From Streptantibioticus rubrisoli (lineage in GTDB: Bacteria > Actinomycetota > Actinomycetes > Streptomycetales > Streptomycetaceae), in NCBI RefSeq assembly GCF_024436055.1, contig NZ_JANFNH010000027.1, positions 20,677 through 84,676 on the forward strand: 64,000 nucleotides of DNA. Reading direction: 5' to 3'. Of the stretch, positions 44,179 through 52,897 are shown piece after piece. The notes beneath the pieces are model-generated. The model was given only the letters and a program-made list of their open reading frames with translations. It was not told where the DNA came from and did not search any database. Numbering within the stretch: the first letter of the stretch is position 1; every line of letters starts with the position of its first letter. The position numbers and the translations under genes were made by a program.

Positions 44179-44267
44179 CCCGCGCACCCGGGAAAGAGCC
44201 GAAGGCGCGCCGCCACCCCGCGATAGCCTGGAGCGTCAGTCTCCAACCTGTGAAGGGCGCGGCATCC

Positions 44268-45059
44268 GTGCGCATCGCCAGATTCTCCATCGACGGCAAT
44301 GTCGCCTTCGGCGCGGTGGAAGGGGATCCGTCAGAGCCGGACACCCTCGCCATCGACATCATCAAGGGCATCCCGTTCGCCGAGTTCGAGCTGAGCGGCA
44401 CCAAGGTCCCGCTCAGCAAGGTCCGGCTGCTGCCACCGGTACTGCCCAGCAAGGTCGTCGCCTTCGGGCGCAACTACGCCGAGCACGCGGCGGAGCTGGG
44501 CAACGAGGTGCCGGACGCGCCGTTCGCCTTCTTCAAGCCGTCGACCTCGGTCATCGGCACCGGCGACCCCGTTCCGTACCCCGCCTTCTCCGCCGAACTG
44601 CACCACGAGGCGGAACTCGCCGTGGTCATCGGCCGGATGTGCCGCGAGGTGCCACGGGACCGGGTGGCCGAGGTGATCCTCGGTTACACCTGCGCCAACG
44701 ACCTCACCGCGCGCGACGTACAGCGCACCGAGAAGCAGTGGGCCCGCGCCAAGGGCTTCGACGCCTCCTGCCCGCTCGGGCCGTGGGTGGAGACGGACAT
44801 GGATCTGGAGACCGCGGCCGCCCTGGCGATCACCTGCACGGTCAACGGCGAACTGCGGCAAGCGGGCCGCACCAGCCAGATGACGCACGCCATCGCCGAC
44901 CTCATCGTCAACATCAGCGAGGCGATGACCCTGCTGCCCGGTGATGTCATCCTCACCGGCACCCCGGCGGGGGTCGGCCCGCTCAACGTCGGCGACGAGG
45001 TCGCCGTCTCCATCGAAGGCATCGGCACTCTCACCAACAAGGTGATCAAGCGTGGCTAG
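44268..45059 (+). CDS. Fumarylacetoacetate hydrolase family protein
   Basis: 263 residues with the FAH C-terminal domain: [26 protein letters not shown], metal-binding Glu residues in [12 protein letters not shown], the lysine of [12 protein letters not shown], and [12 protein letters not shown]. Members hydrolyse C-C bonds in oxo acids or are oxaloacetate decarboxylases or tautomerases. The specific substrate is unknown. GTG 44268 follows GAAGGG; an in-frame start at 44250 is less likely. It overlaps gltX by 8 nt. Confidence 0.9.
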   Translation: MRIARFSIDGNVAFGAVEGDPSEPDTLAIDIIKGIPFAEFELSGTKVPLSKVRLLPPVLPSKVVAFGRNYAEHAAELGNEVPDAPFAFFKPSTSVIGTGDPVPYPAFSAELHHEAELAVVIGRMCREVPRDRVAEVILGYTCANDLTARDVQRTEKQWARAKGFDASCPLGPWVETDMDLETAAALAITCTVNGELRQAGRTSQMTHAIADLIVNISEAMTLLPGDVILTGTPAGVGPLNVGDEVAVSIEGIGTLTNKVIKRG

Positions 45060-46527
45060 CGCACCAGTACGCGTACGGTTCTGTCCCTCGCCGACCGGCA
45101 ACCCCCATGTGGGCCTGGTCCGCACCGCCCTGTTCAACTGGGCCTTCGCCCGGCACCACAAGGGCACCCTGGTCTTCCGCATCGAGGACACCGACGCGGC
45201 CCGCGACTCCGAGGAGTCGTACACCCAACTCCTGGACTCGATGCGCTGGCTCGGTCTGGACTGGGACGAGGGGCCCGAGGTCGGCGGCCCGCACGCGCCG
45301 TACCGGCAGTCCCAGCGGATGGACATCTACGCGGACGTGGCCCGCAGGCTGCAGGAGGCCGGGCACGCCTACCGCTGCTACTGCACCACCGAGGAACTGG
45401 ACACCCGCCGCGAGGCGGCCCGCGCCGCGGGCAGGCCGTCCGGCTACGACGGCAAGTGCCGGGAGCTGTCCGCCGAGCAGATCGCGGCGTACGAGGCGGA
45501 GGGCCGCACCCCGATCGTGCGGTTCCGGATGCCCGACCGGCCGATCACCTTCACCGACCTGGTGCGCGGCGAGCTGACCTTCAGCCCGGAGAACGTGACG
45601 GACTACGGCATCCTGCGGGCCAACGGCGCGCCGCTGTACACCCTGGTCAACCCGGTGGACGACGCGCTGATGGGGATCACCCACGTGCTGCGCGGCGAGG
45701 ACCTGCTGTCCTCCACCCCGCGGCAGATCGCGCTGTACGCGGCGCTCGCCGAGATCGGCGTCGGAGGCGGCACCGTGCCGCAGTTCGGGCACCTGCCGTA
45801 CGTCATGGGTGAGGGCAACAAGAAGCTGTCCAAGCGTGATCCGCAGTCCTCGCTCAACCTCTACCGGGAGCGCGGCTTCCTGCCCGAGGGACTGCTCAAC
45901 TACCTCTCCTTGCTGGGCTGGTCGCTGGCCGAGGACCGCGACATCTTCACCATGGACGAGATGGTCGCCGCCTTCGACATCGAGGACGTCAACGCCAACC
46001 CGGCGCGGTTCGACCTGAAGAAGTGCGAGCACATCAACGCCGAGCATCTGCGCCGACTGGACCCGAAGGCGTTCATCGAGGCCTGCGGCCCGTGGCTGAA
46101 GGCCCCCTTCGCGCCCTGGCGGCCGGAGGCGTTCGACCAGGCGGCCTTCGAGGCGATCGCGCCGCACGCGCAGACCCGGCTCACGGTGCTGTCCGACATC
46201 ACGGACAACGTCGACTTCCTCTTCCTGGACGAGCCGGTGGAGGACGAGGCGTCCTGGAACAAGGCGATGAAGGAGGGCTCGGACGCGCTGCTGCGCACGG
46301 CGCGGGCGAAGCTCGTCGACGCGGAGTGGCACGCCGAGGCGCTCAAGTCGGCCGTGCTGGCCGCCGGTGAGGAGCACGGCCTCAAGCTCGGCAAGGCGCA
46401 GGCACCGGTCCGGGTGGCGATCACCGGCCGCACGGTCGGCCTGCCGCTCTTCGAGTCGCTCGAAGTGCTGGGGCGTGAGCGGACGTTGGCCCGCATCGAC
46501 GCCGCGCTGGCCAAGCTCGGCGGCTGA
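45052..46527 (+). CDS. gltX: Glutamyl-tRNA synthetase
   Basis: 491 residues. It charges tRNA-Glu, and in most actinobacteria also tRNA-Gln, whose Glu is then amidated by GatCAB. The HIGH-like motif is SPTGNPHVG near residue 10, and KMSKS is represented by KKLSKRD near 260. A C-terminal anticodon-binding region ends in [19 protein letters not shown]. The GTG start overlaps the FAH-family gene. tRNA-Gln and two tRNA-Glu genes lie 245-510 nt downstream. Confidence 0.97.
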   Translation: MASAPVRVRFCPSPTGNPHVGLVRTALFNWAFARHHKGTLVFRIEDTDAARDSEESYTQLLDSMRWLGLDWDEGPEVGGPHAPYRQSQRMDIYADVARRLQEAGHAYRCYCTTEELDTRREAARAAGRPSGYDGKCRELSAEQIAAYEAEGRTPIVRFRMPDRPITFTDLVRGELTFSPENVTDYGILRANGAPLYTLVNPVDDALMGITHVLRGEDLLSSTPRQIALYAALAEIGVGGGTVPQFGHLPYVMGEGNKKLSKRDPQSSLNLYRERGFLPEGLLNYLSLLGWSLAEDRDIFTMDEMVAAFDIEDVNANPARFDLKKCEHINAEHLRRLDPKAFIEACGPWLKAPFAPWRPEAFDQAAFEAIAPHAQTRLTVLSDITDNVDFLFLDEPVEDEASWNKAMKEGSDALLRTARAKLVDAEWHAEALKSAVLAAGEEHGLKLGKAQAPVRVAITGRTVGLPLFESLEVLGRERTLARIDAALAKLGG

Positions 46528-46653
46528 TTCCGGCACGCCCGTGAGGGGGCGGCGGCCCGTGTGGCCGCCGCCCCCTTCTGCTGTTCACGGGCACTCCATG
46601 CGGTGGCCGGGTGGTCACAGAGCGTGCGGAACCGCAGGCCGGGGTATTCGATT

Positions 46654-46682
46654 TTGGTGCTGGGGCGGGCATCCGGTAATGT
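46654..46682 (+). promoter_or_regulatory. Candidate tRNA operon promoter
   Basis: TTGGTG (46654-46659) and TAATGT (46677-46682) are 17 bp apart in an AT-richer patch, about 90 nt upstream of the tRNA-Gln gene. Confidence 0.4.
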
Positions 46683-46771
46683 TCTTTCTGCGCCGCCCGG
46701 GCGGGCCGAAAAAAGGCCGGACCGGGAAGCGCAAGCGCCAAACAAGGCCTCCACCGGGGGGTTGAGTTCGG

Positions 46772-46843
46772 TGGGGTATGGTGTAATTGGCAGCACGACT
46801 GATTCTGGTTCAGTTAGTCTAGGTTCGAGTCCTGGTACCCCAG
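46772..46843 (+). tRNA. tRNA-Gln (CTG)
   Basis: A 72-nt cloverleaf has acceptor stem TGGGGTA/TACCCCA, discriminator G, and T arm GGTTCGAGTCC. Anticodon CTG (46805-46807) reads CAG. CCA is not encoded. Confidence 0.93.
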
Positions 46844-46865
46844 CTGGTCGATGAAATTCGATCAA

Positions 46866-46938
46866 GCCCCCGTTGTGTAGCGGCCTAGCACGCTGCCCTC
46901 TCAAGGCAGTAGCGCCGGTTCGAATCCGGTCGGGGGTA
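46866..46938 (+). tRNA. tRNA-Glu (CTC), copy 1
   Basis: A 73-nt cloverleaf has acceptor GCCCCCG/CGGGGGT (first pair G-U), anticodon loop CTCTCAA with CTC reading GAG, and T arm CCGGTTCGAATCCGG. Anticodon stem CTGCC/GGCAG. CCA is not encoded. Confidence 0.95.
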
Positions 46939-46960
46939 CTGATCCTGAAGGATCGCTAGG

Positions 46961-47033
46961 GCCCCCGTTGTGTAGCGGCCTAGCACGCCGCCCTCTCAAG
47001 GCGGTAGCGCCGGTTCGAATCCGGTCGGGGGTA
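46961..47033 (+). tRNA. tRNA-Glu (CTC), copy 2
   Basis: Identical to copy 1 except for one compensatory pair in the anticodon stem (CCGCC/GGCGG instead of CTGCC/GGCAG). It lies 22 nt after copy 1, so both are probably cut from one precursor. Confidence 0.95.
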
Positions 47034-47037
47034 CGGT

Positions 47038-47070
47038 AAGGCCTCCTGCTCGCGCAGGAGGCCTTTTGCT
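47038..47070 (+). terminator. Terminator of the tRNA operon
   Basis: A perfect 12-bp stem AAGGCCTCCTGC / GCAGGAGGCCTT with a TCGC loop is followed by TTGCTTTTG, 4 nt after the last tRNA. Confidence 0.92.
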
Positions 47071-47179
47071 TTTGTGCGGCACGTGCCGCGGTTGGGGGCA
47101 CACCAAGTCCCTTGGCGGGGGCGGGGGTTCGGGTTCGGGGTTCGAGGTTCGGGTACGCGGATTCTCGCGGGCGATGGGG

Positions 47180-47254
47180 TCGCGTGCGGTGGGTTCGCGT
47201 GTGGTTGCTTCGGGTGCGGTGGGCTCGTGTGCGGCGGGCTCGCGTGTGGTGGGT
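47180..47254 (+). repeat. 15-bp tandem repeat, five units
   Basis: Five consecutive units of the pattern TCGCGTGCGGTGGGT (47180, 47195, 47210, 47225, 47240) differ at a few positions. A truncated unit follows. Confidence 0.85.
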
Positions 47255-47262
47255 TCGGTGGG

Positions 47263-47551
47263 TTCGGCACCGCCGGGCTCCGTCGTGGGGGTTGATCGCC
47301 GTCGCGGCGGGAAGATCTTGTGGGGGCACGCCCCCAAACCTCCGGTACGAGCCCTTCGGGTGGGTTCACGGCAAGGCTTCCAGGCGCCGGGCTGATCCTT
47401 CTTCTTCCGCCGCGATGGCGAGCGACTGCCACGGCGAAGCGCAACGTGGGTGTGGCGGCTCGCCGCCGCATCTCTATCCGCCGCGACGGCGAGCGACCCC
47501 CGCGACGGAGTCCGGCGGTGCCCGGCGAACCGCAACCGCGCAAGCACGCCG
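47263..47551. repeat. Palindromic-end intergenic element
   Basis: The left end (47263-47320, GGTTCGGCACCGCCGG, then TCGCCGTCGCGGCGGG) is mirrored by the right end (about 47485-47550; reverse complement CACCGCCGGACTCCGTCG and TCGCCGTCGCGGCGG). The left end matches the arm at 14587. An extra partial copy (CCGCCGCGATGGCGAGCG) lies near 47407. Confidence 0.7.
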
Positions 47552-47650
47552 CGTGTGTGCCGCGTCGTGAGGGCGAACCGCAACCCCGGAACCGCGCCGC
47601 GGGCGTCGTGAGGGCGAACCCCAACCCGGAACCGCGCCGGGAAGGCGGCC

Positions 47651-48367
47651 TCAGCCGTTGCGGCGGAGGGCCTCCGTGAGGCGGGCCGCGGCGTCTACGA
47701 CTGCCTGGGCGTGCATGCGGCCGGGATGGCGCGTCAGCCGCTCGATCGGGCCGGAGACGGAGACCGCGGCCACCACGCGGTTGGACGGGCCGCGTACGGG
47801 CGCGGAGACGGACGCCACGCCCGGCTCCCGCTCGCCGATCGACTGGGCCCAGCCACGCCGCCGTACGCCGGACAGCGCGGTGGCGGTGAAGCGGGCGCCC
47901 TGCAGGCCGCGGTGCAGCCGCTCCGGCTCCTCCCAGGCCAGCAGCACCTGGGCGGCCGACCCGGCCTTCATCGGCAGCGTGGAGCCCACCGGCACGGTGT
48001 CCCGCAGGCCGGACAGCCGCTCGGCCGCCGCCACGCAGATCCGCATGTCACCCTGGCGACGGTAGAGCTGCGCGCTCTCGCCGGTCACGTCCCGTAGATG
48101 GGTGAGCACCGGTCCGGCGGTGGCCAGCAACCGGTCCTCGCCCGCGGCGGCGGACAGTTCCGACAGCCGTGGGCCGAGGATGAAACGGCCCTGCATGTCG
48201 CGCGCCACCATCCGGTGGTGCTCCAGCGCGACCGCGAGCCGGTGTGCGGTGGGGCGGGCGAGGCCGGTGGAGGCGACGAGCCCGGCCAGGGTGGCCGGTC
48301 CCGACTCCAGCGCGCTGAGCACCAGAGCCGCCTTGTCGAGAACGCCGACGCCGCTAGAGTTGTCCAT
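47651..48367 (-). CDS. ndgR: IclR-family regulator NdgR
   Basis: 238 residues, the usual length. The winged helix-turn-helix lies at about residues 10-70 (DKAALVLSALESGPATLAGLVASTGLARPTAHRLAVALE), followed by the IclR effector domain (SGLRDTVPVGSTLPMKAGSAAQVLLAW). In Streptomyces NdgR binds the leuC promoter and controls leucine and nitrogen-related metabolism. It is divergent from leuCD here, which fits. ATG 48367 is chosen from the known MDNSSGVGVLDKAA start. Confidence 0.93.
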   Translation of the reverse strand: MDNSSGVGVLDKAALVLSALESGPATLAGLVASTGLARPTAHRLAVALEHHRMVARDMQGRFILGPRLSELSAAAGEDRLLATAGPVLTHLRDVTGESAQLYRRQGDMRICVAAAERLSGLRDTVPVGSTLPMKAGSAAQVLLAWEEPERLHRGLQGARFTATALSGVRRRGWAQSIGEREPGVASVSAPVRGPSNRVVAAVSVSGPIERLTRHPGRMHAQAVVDAAARLTEALRRNG

Positions 48368-48382
48368 GCAACGATACTTACG

Positions 48383-48397
48383 TCTCACAGTGTGAAA
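48383..48397. promoter_or_regulatory. Inverted repeat between ndgR and leuC
   Basis: TCTCACA and TGTGAAA flank a central G; the arms differ at one position when inverted. It lies 16 nt from the ndgR start and 92 nt before leuC, a plausible IclR-type operator. Confidence 0.45.
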
Positions 48398-48488
48398 CGC
48401 AAGTTCAATTTTCCGGAGAAGCCGTCACGCTGGATGGCAACCCCGCCATGACGAGCAGGCCGGCATGCTGCCGGTCGGAGGGAAAGCG

Positions 48489-49913
48489 ATGGCACGGACA
48501 CTCGCGGAGAAGGTCTGGGACGACCACGTCGTTCGGCGCGCCGAGGGCGAGCCCGACCTCCTCTTCATCGATCTGCACCTGCTGCACGAGGTGACCAGCC
48601 CGCAGGCCTTCGACGGACTGCGGCTCAGTGGCCGCGCCGTGCGCCGTACGGACCTGACCATCGCGACCGAGGACCACAACACCCCCACCCTCGACATCGA
48701 CAAGCCGATCGCCGACCCGGTCTCCCGTACCCAGTTGGAGACGCTGCGTAAGAACTGCGCCGAGTTCGGTGTGCGGCTGCACCCGCTCGGTGATGTGGAA
48801 CAGGGTGTTGTCCACGTGGTGGGACCGCAACTGGGACTGACCCAGCCGGGCACCACCGTGGTCTGCGGTGACAGCCACACCTCCACGCACGGCGCGTTCG
48901 GCGCGCTGGCGTTCGGCATCGGCACCAGCCAGGTCGAGCACGTACTGGCCACCCAGACGCTGCCGATGCCGAAGTTCAAGACCATGGCGGTCAACGTCGA
49001 CGGCGAACTGCCGGACGGAGTCACCGCCAAGGACCTGATCCTGGCGATCATCGCGCAGATCGGCACCGGTGGCGGCCAGGGCTATGTGATCGAGTACCGC
49101 GGTTCGGCCATCGAGAAGCTGTCGATGGAAGCCCGGATGACCGTGTGCAACATGTCGATCGAGGCGGGCGCCCGGGCCGGGATGATCGCCCCCGACGAGA
49201 CCACGTTCGCCTACCTCAAGGGCCGCCCGCACGCGCCGCAGGGCGAGGAGTGGGACGCGGCGGTCGAGTACTGGAAGACGCTGCGCACCGACGACGACGC
49301 GGTGTTCGACCACGAGGTGCACATCGACGCCTCCCGACTGGCGCCGTTCGTCACCTGGGGCACCAACCCGGGCCAGGGCGCGCCGCTGTCGGCCGTCGTA
49401 CCGGACCCGGCGTCGTTCGCCGACCCGAGTGAGCGGCTGGCCGCCGAGAAGGCGCTGGAGTACATGGGCCTGGCCCCCAACCAGCCGCTGCGCGACATCG
49501 CGGTGGACACCGTGTTCGTCGGCTCGTGCACCAACGGCCGCATCGAGGACCTGCGGTCGGCCGCCGACGTACTGCGTGGCCGCAAGGTGGCCGAGGGCTT
49601 GCGGATGCTGGTGGTGCCCGGTTCGGTACGGGTCGCGCTGCAGGCCGTGGCGGAGGGCCTGGACAAGGTGTTCACCGCGGCGGGAGCCGAATGGCGGCAC
49701 GCGGGTTGCTCGATGTGCCTGGGTATGAATCCCGACCAACTCGCCCCGGGGGAGCGGTCGGCGTCCACCTCGAACCGCAACTTCGAAGGACGGCAGGGCA
49801 AGGGCGGCCGTACCCATCTGGTCTCGCCCCAGGTCGCCGCCGCCACCGCGGTGCTGGGACACCTCGCCTCGCCCGCCGACCTGTCCGACGTCCGTACCCC
49901 CGTGGAGGCCTGA
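48489..49913 (+). CDS. leuC: 3-Isopropylmalate dehydratase large subunit
   Basis: 474 residues. With LeuD it isomerises 2- to 3-isopropylmalate in leucine synthesis. The aconitase-family 4Fe-4S cysteines are visible: [10 protein letters not shown] and [22 protein letters not shown] is also typical. ATG 48489 follows CGGAGGG. It is 6 nt from leuD in one operon. Confidence 0.97.
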   Translation: MARTLAEKVWDDHVVRRAEGEPDLLFIDLHLLHEVTSPQAFDGLRLSGRAVRRTDLTIATEDHNTPTLDIDKPIADPVSRTQLETLRKNCAEFGVRLHPLGDVEQGVVHVVGPQLGLTQPGTTVVCGDSHTSTHGAFGALAFGIGTSQVEHVLATQTLPMPKFKTMAVNVDGELPDGVTAKDLILAIIAQIGTGGGQGYVIEYRGSAIEKLSMEARMTVCNMSIEAGARAGMIAPDETTFAYLKGRPHAPQGEEWDAAVEYWKTLRTDDDAVFDHEVHIDASRLAPFVTWGTNPGQGAPLSAVVPDPASFADPSERLAAEKALEYMGLAPNQPLRDIAVDTVFVGSCTNGRIEDLRSAADVLRGRKVAEGLRMLVVPGSVRVALQAVAEGLDKVFTAAGAEWRHAGCSMCLGMNPDQLAPGERSASTSNRNFEGRQGKGGRTHLVSPQVAAATAVLGHLASPADLSDVRTPVEA

Positions 49914-49919
49914 GCGGTC

Positions 49920-50513
49920 ATGGAAGCTTTCACCACGCACACCGGCCGTGCGGTCCCGCTGCGCCGCAGCAACGTGGACACCGACCAGATCATCCCCGCC
50001 CACTGGCTGAAGAAGGTCACCCGCAACGGTTTCGAGGACGGCCTGTTCGAGGCCTGGCGCAAGGACCCCCAGTTCGTGCTGAACCAGCCCGAACGGCAGG
50101 GCGCCACCGTGCTGGTCGCCGGGCCCGACTTCGGTACCGGCTCGTCCCGTGAGCACGCGGTGTGGGCGTTGCAGAACTACGGCTTCAAGACCGTGCTGTC
50201 GTCCCGCTTCGCGGACATCTTCCGAGGCAACTCGCTGAAGAACGGCCTGCTGACGGTCGTTGTGCCGCAGGACGTCATCGAACGGCTGTGGAAACTCACC
50301 GAATCCGACCCGGCGGCGGAGATCACCGTCGACCTGGTGGCCCGCGAGGTACGCGCGGAAGGCCTGACGCAGTCCTTCGAGTTGGACGACAACGCGCGTT
50401 GGCGGCTGCTCGAAGGTCTGGACGACATCAGCCTGACGCTGCGCCACGAGGCCGACATCGCCGAGTACGAGGCACGTCGACCCGCTCACAAGCCGCGTAC
50501 CGTGGAGGCCTGA
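49920..50513 (+). CDS. leuD: 3-Isopropylmalate dehydratase small subunit
   Basis: 197 residues with the swivelling domain of the aconitase family: [28 protein letters not shown] and [14 protein letters not shown]. It pairs with LeuC. The start follows GAGCGG. A hairpin follows at 50549-50583. Confidence 0.97.
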   Translation: MEAFTTHTGRAVPLRRSNVDTDQIIPAHWLKKVTRNGFEDGLFEAWRKDPQFVLNQPERQGATVLVAGPDFGTGSSREHAVWALQNYGFKTVLSSRFADIFRGNSLKNGLLTVVVPQDVIERLWKLTESDPAAEITVDLVAREVRAEGLTQSFELDDNARWRLLEGLDDISLTLRHEADIAEYEARRPAHKPRTVEA

Positions 50514-50548
50514 CCTCCCGTTCCGCACGTTCAACACGTACCATCCGC

Positions 50549-50583
50549 AACGCGCCCCCGGCCTCCGAGGCCAGGGGCGCGTT
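50549..50583 (+). terminator. Terminator after leuD
   Basis: AACGCGCCCC pairs with GGGGCGCGTT, with an inner GGCCTC/GAGGCC stem, starting 36 nt after the leuD stop. Confidence 0.8.
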
Positions 50584-50672
50584 CGGCGTATGAGGGACGC
50601 TGGAAGCGTGTGCTGTACGGCGAGTTGACCCCTGCGGAGGCGACAACTCGTAACAGATGGCACAATTGCCAC

Positions 50673-50906
50673 ATGGACCGCGATGACCAACTCAAGCTCT
50701 ACGGGGTCGTTGCGGCACGCCTGAAGGTGGCGCACGCGAGGGTGCGAGCACTGCAAGTCCCCGACGACGTACGGGTGGCGATGACCCGCAAGTTGCTAGT
50801 CATCACCGCCGCCGCCAAGCACGACGTGGCTGGCGCAGAGCAGCGGTTGGAGCGCTTCATGCGGGACTTAGACGAGGGGCGGTTCACCGATCCCGGAACT
50901 CGATGA
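50673..50906 (+). CDS. Small conserved-looking protein of unknown function
   Basis: 77 residues, strongly helical and charged (DDQLKLYGVVAARLKVAHARVRAL, RKLLVITAAAKHDVAGAEQRLERFMRDLDEG). It may be DNA- or RNA-associated, but no motif shows this. CACAAT (50661-50666) lies 7 nt before the ATG and no ribosome site is seen, so it could be leaderless. An in-frame start at 50610 is less likely. It is located between leuD and hupS. Confidence 0.65.
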   Translation: MDRDDQLKLYGVVAARLKVAHARVRALQVPDDVRVAMTRKLLVITAAAKHDVAGAEQRLERFMRDLDEGRFTDPGTR

Positions 50907-50951
50907 GCACCGAGTTCGTTGCGGCACAAGGGTGATTCGCCCGTTTCGTAT

Positions 50952-50980
50952 TTGATTTGCGGTATATATCTGCCTAACGT
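50952..50980 (+). promoter_or_regulatory. Candidate hup promoter
   Basis: TTGATT (50952-50957) and TAACGT (50975-50980) are exactly 17 bp apart in an AT-rich patch, giving about 57 nt of leader before the hup GTG. Confidence 0.55.
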
Positions 50981-51043
50981 GCGAAAAAGCTTGATCTGCT
51001 AGGACACGGTTTTCGTTCCAGCAAAGTTTCCGAAGGGGAAGAC

Positions 51044-51607
51044 GTGAACAAGGCGCAGCTCGTAGAAGCGATTGCCGACAAGGTCGGCGGGCGGCAGAAC
51101 GCCGCGGACGCGGTCGACGCCGTTCTCGACGCGATCGTCCGCGCGGTTGTCGCTGGCGACCGGGTCTCGGTCACAGGTTTCGGTTCGTTCGAGAAGGTTG
51201 ACCGGCCGGCGCGTTACGCCCGTAACCCGCAGACCGGCGAGCGCGTCCGGGTCAAGAAGACCTCCGTGCCGCGCTTCCGCGCGGGTCAGGGCTTCAAGGA
51301 CCTGGTCAGCGGCTCCAAGAAGTTGCCCAAGGGCGAGGTCGCGGTGAAGAAGGCGCCCAAGGGCAGCCTCACCGGCGCACCCATGGCCAAGAAGGCGGTC
51401 GCGAAGAAGGCCGCGAAGAAGGCCGCCGCCAAGAAGGCGGTGGCGAAGAAGGCTCCGGCGAAGAAGGTCACCGCCAAGAAGACCACGGCGAAGAAGGTCA
51501 CCGCCAAGAAGACCACGGCGAAGAAGACCACCGCCAAGAAGGCGCCGGCGAAGAAGACCACCACCCGCAAGACCACTGCCAAGAAGACCACGGCCCGCAA
51601 GCGGTAA
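51044..51607 (+). CDS. hupS: HU-family nucleoid protein with lysine-rich tail
   Basis: 187 residues. Residues 1 to about 92 form the HU fold (MNKAQLVEAIADKVGGRQNA..., VTGFGSFEKVDRPARYARNPQTGERV), which binds and bends DNA. Residues from about 95 onward are a histone H1-like tail of repeated KKAxAKK/TTAKK units, known as HupS in Streptomyces and important in spores. GTG 51044 follows GAAGGGGAA. The tail is encoded by near-repetitive DNA. Confidence 0.94.
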   Translation: MNKAQLVEAIADKVGGRQNAADAVDAVLDAIVRAVVAGDRVSVTGFGSFEKVDRPARYARNPQTGERVRVKKTSVPRFRAGQGFKDLVSGSKKLPKGEVAVKKAPKGSLTGAPMAKKAVAKKAAKKAAAKKAVAKKAPAKKVTAKKTTAKKVTAKKTTAKKTTAKKAPAKKTTTRKTTAKKTTARKR

Positions 51608-51685
51608 ACCGCCGGGCGGAGCAGTCCCCACAGGCCGCGACGGGCCGGGCCCCCACACGGGAGCCCGGCCCGCGCCGCGAGTTGA

Positions 51686-51904
51686 CTACGCCTGGGGGTC
51701 GTCGAAGGTCTGCAGCGTCACGAAGACCACCCGGCGCGCGTCGCCCTCGCCCTCGGTTCGGATGCGGACCCGCTGACCCACCCGCAGCAGCCGCAGACCT
51801 CCGGCGTCGAACGCCGCCGCGTCGAACGGCACCGGCGTGCCGTCGTCGAGCAGCACGCTGCCCGTACGGGTTTCGGGGTCGAAGGTGTACGCGGTGGCTT
51901 GCAT
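51686..51904 (-). CDS. Small cold-shock-like hypothetical protein
   Basis: 72 residues with a beta-rich sequence: ATAYTFDPETRTGSVLLDDGTPVPFDAAAF, then LRVGQRVRIRTEG. The pattern resembles an OB-fold cold-shock domain lacking the RNP aromatic motifs. Function is unknown. It faces hup convergently. Confidence 0.75.
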   Translation of the reverse strand: MQATAYTFDPETRTGSVLLDDGTPVPFDAAAFDAGGLRLLRVGQRVRIRTEGEGDARRVVFVTLQTFDDPQA

Positions 51905-52075
51905 GCGGTGCAGCCTAGTCGGCTGCGTGGCAGCGTGTGTCTTCCGGTGCGGCTGGTTGGTTGACCGGGTTGCGGTGGGCGCCGAACCGCCGGACCGGTT
52001 CGTCGGTTGCCCGCCGCGGCGGCGGCGACGCGGCGGTGGATCCCCGCGGTGCCGTACCGGGCGCGAGCCCGAACG

Positions 52076-52699
52076 CTACAGCCGCAGCGCTGCCGTGGCC
52101 CTGGTCGTGTGGGGGCCGACGCCCAGTGTCAGCGCGGCGCGCAAGTCTTCAGCGGTGTCCACGTCGCGCCGTACCGAGTCGACCAGGCGCAGGGCGATCT
52201 CCCTCGCGCCGCTCGCCAGGTGCCGGGCCCGGGAGGGCCCCCCGAAGGCCGGGCGCAGCGGAACGCCGGGTGAGGCCGCCAGCAGCGTGGTGCCGACGCC
52301 CGCCGCGTCGGCCAGGAACGCCCGCCCGCCGCGCGCGGCGCCGAGCACCGCCGCGAGCTCCGCGGGCCGCAGCGCCGGGAGATCCGCGTTCAGCGCCGCC
52401 ACGGCGCTGGACGCCCGCTCGGCCCGTACCACCCGCGCACCGTGCGCCAGCGCCGCGTTGAGGCCCGCCGCGGGCGCGTCCGGCACGATCCGCGCGCCCA
52501 GCGCGGACAGCTCGGCGGCGGCCAGCGGATCGTCGGTCACCACGCACACCCCCCGTACCACCGCGCAGGCCAGCGCCGCGGCCACCGTGTCCTGGGCGAA
52601 CGCCAGGGCCAGACCAGGGCGCAGGTCGCCCAGCCTGCTCTTGGCCAGGACCAGGGGTTTGAGCGGTATGACGAGATCCCACACCCTTTCGCTGCGCAT
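52076..52699 (-). CDS. cofC: 2-Phospho-L-lactate (phosphoenolpyruvate) guanylyltransferase
   Basis: 207 residues of the CofC/FbiD family, which activates PEP or 2-phospholactate with GTP for coenzyme F420 side-chain synthesis. Visible segments are LVIPLKPLVLAKSRLG, VCVVTDDPLAAAEL, ALNADLPAL and FGGPSRARH. ATG 52699 gives the typical MRSERVWDLVIPLK start; the upstream open frame is not coding. Confidence 0.9.
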   Translation of the reverse strand: MRSERVWDLVIPLKPLVLAKSRLGDLRPGLALAFAQDTVAAALACAVVRGVCVVTDDPLAAAELSALGARIVPDAPAAGLNAALAHGARVVRAERASSAVAALNADLPALRPAELAAVLGAARGGRAFLADAAGVGTTLLAASPGVPLRPAFGGPSRARHLASGAREIALRLVDSVRRDVDTAEDLRAALTLGVGPHTTRATAALRL

Positions 52700-52897
52700 C
52701 CGGTCATTCTCCCCGTGGGCGGTCGCGACGCCCTTAGGGACCCGGGTTACGGTGTCGGTACCGTCCCCGTGGCCGCCGGCCGCGAACCGCTGACGGCGGG
52801 GGCTTCTCGACACAGCGCGGGCCTGGGGCGAAACTTGTGCGGCTGTCCGAAAGCCCAGATGAAACCGTGGACAGCGCCAATCGAGGAGGATGTCCTG

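Larger units (their letters stand above)
47071..47650. other. Gene-free repeat-rich region
   Basis: About 580 nt without a credible gene. It contains, in order, a GGGTTCG-rich stretch, a 15-bp tandem repeat (47180-47254), and an element whose inverted ends resemble the palindrome at 14587-14763. ORFs here translate to low-complexity Pro/Arg/Thr strings. Confidence 0.7.

Noticed and set aside
46866..47033. tRNA-Glu pair as a mobile-element attachment site
   Set aside because: No integrase, excisionase or other mobile gene lies nearby; a simple tandem tRNA duplication explains it.
47071..47624. Minus-strand frames through the repeat region after the tRNAs
   Set aside because: They translate as simple Arg/Thr/His or Pro strings created by the 15-bp repeat and palindromes, and overlap tRNA genes.
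50625..50656. TTGACC and TAACAG as promoter of the 77-residue protein
   Set aside because: The 20-bp spacing is too long.
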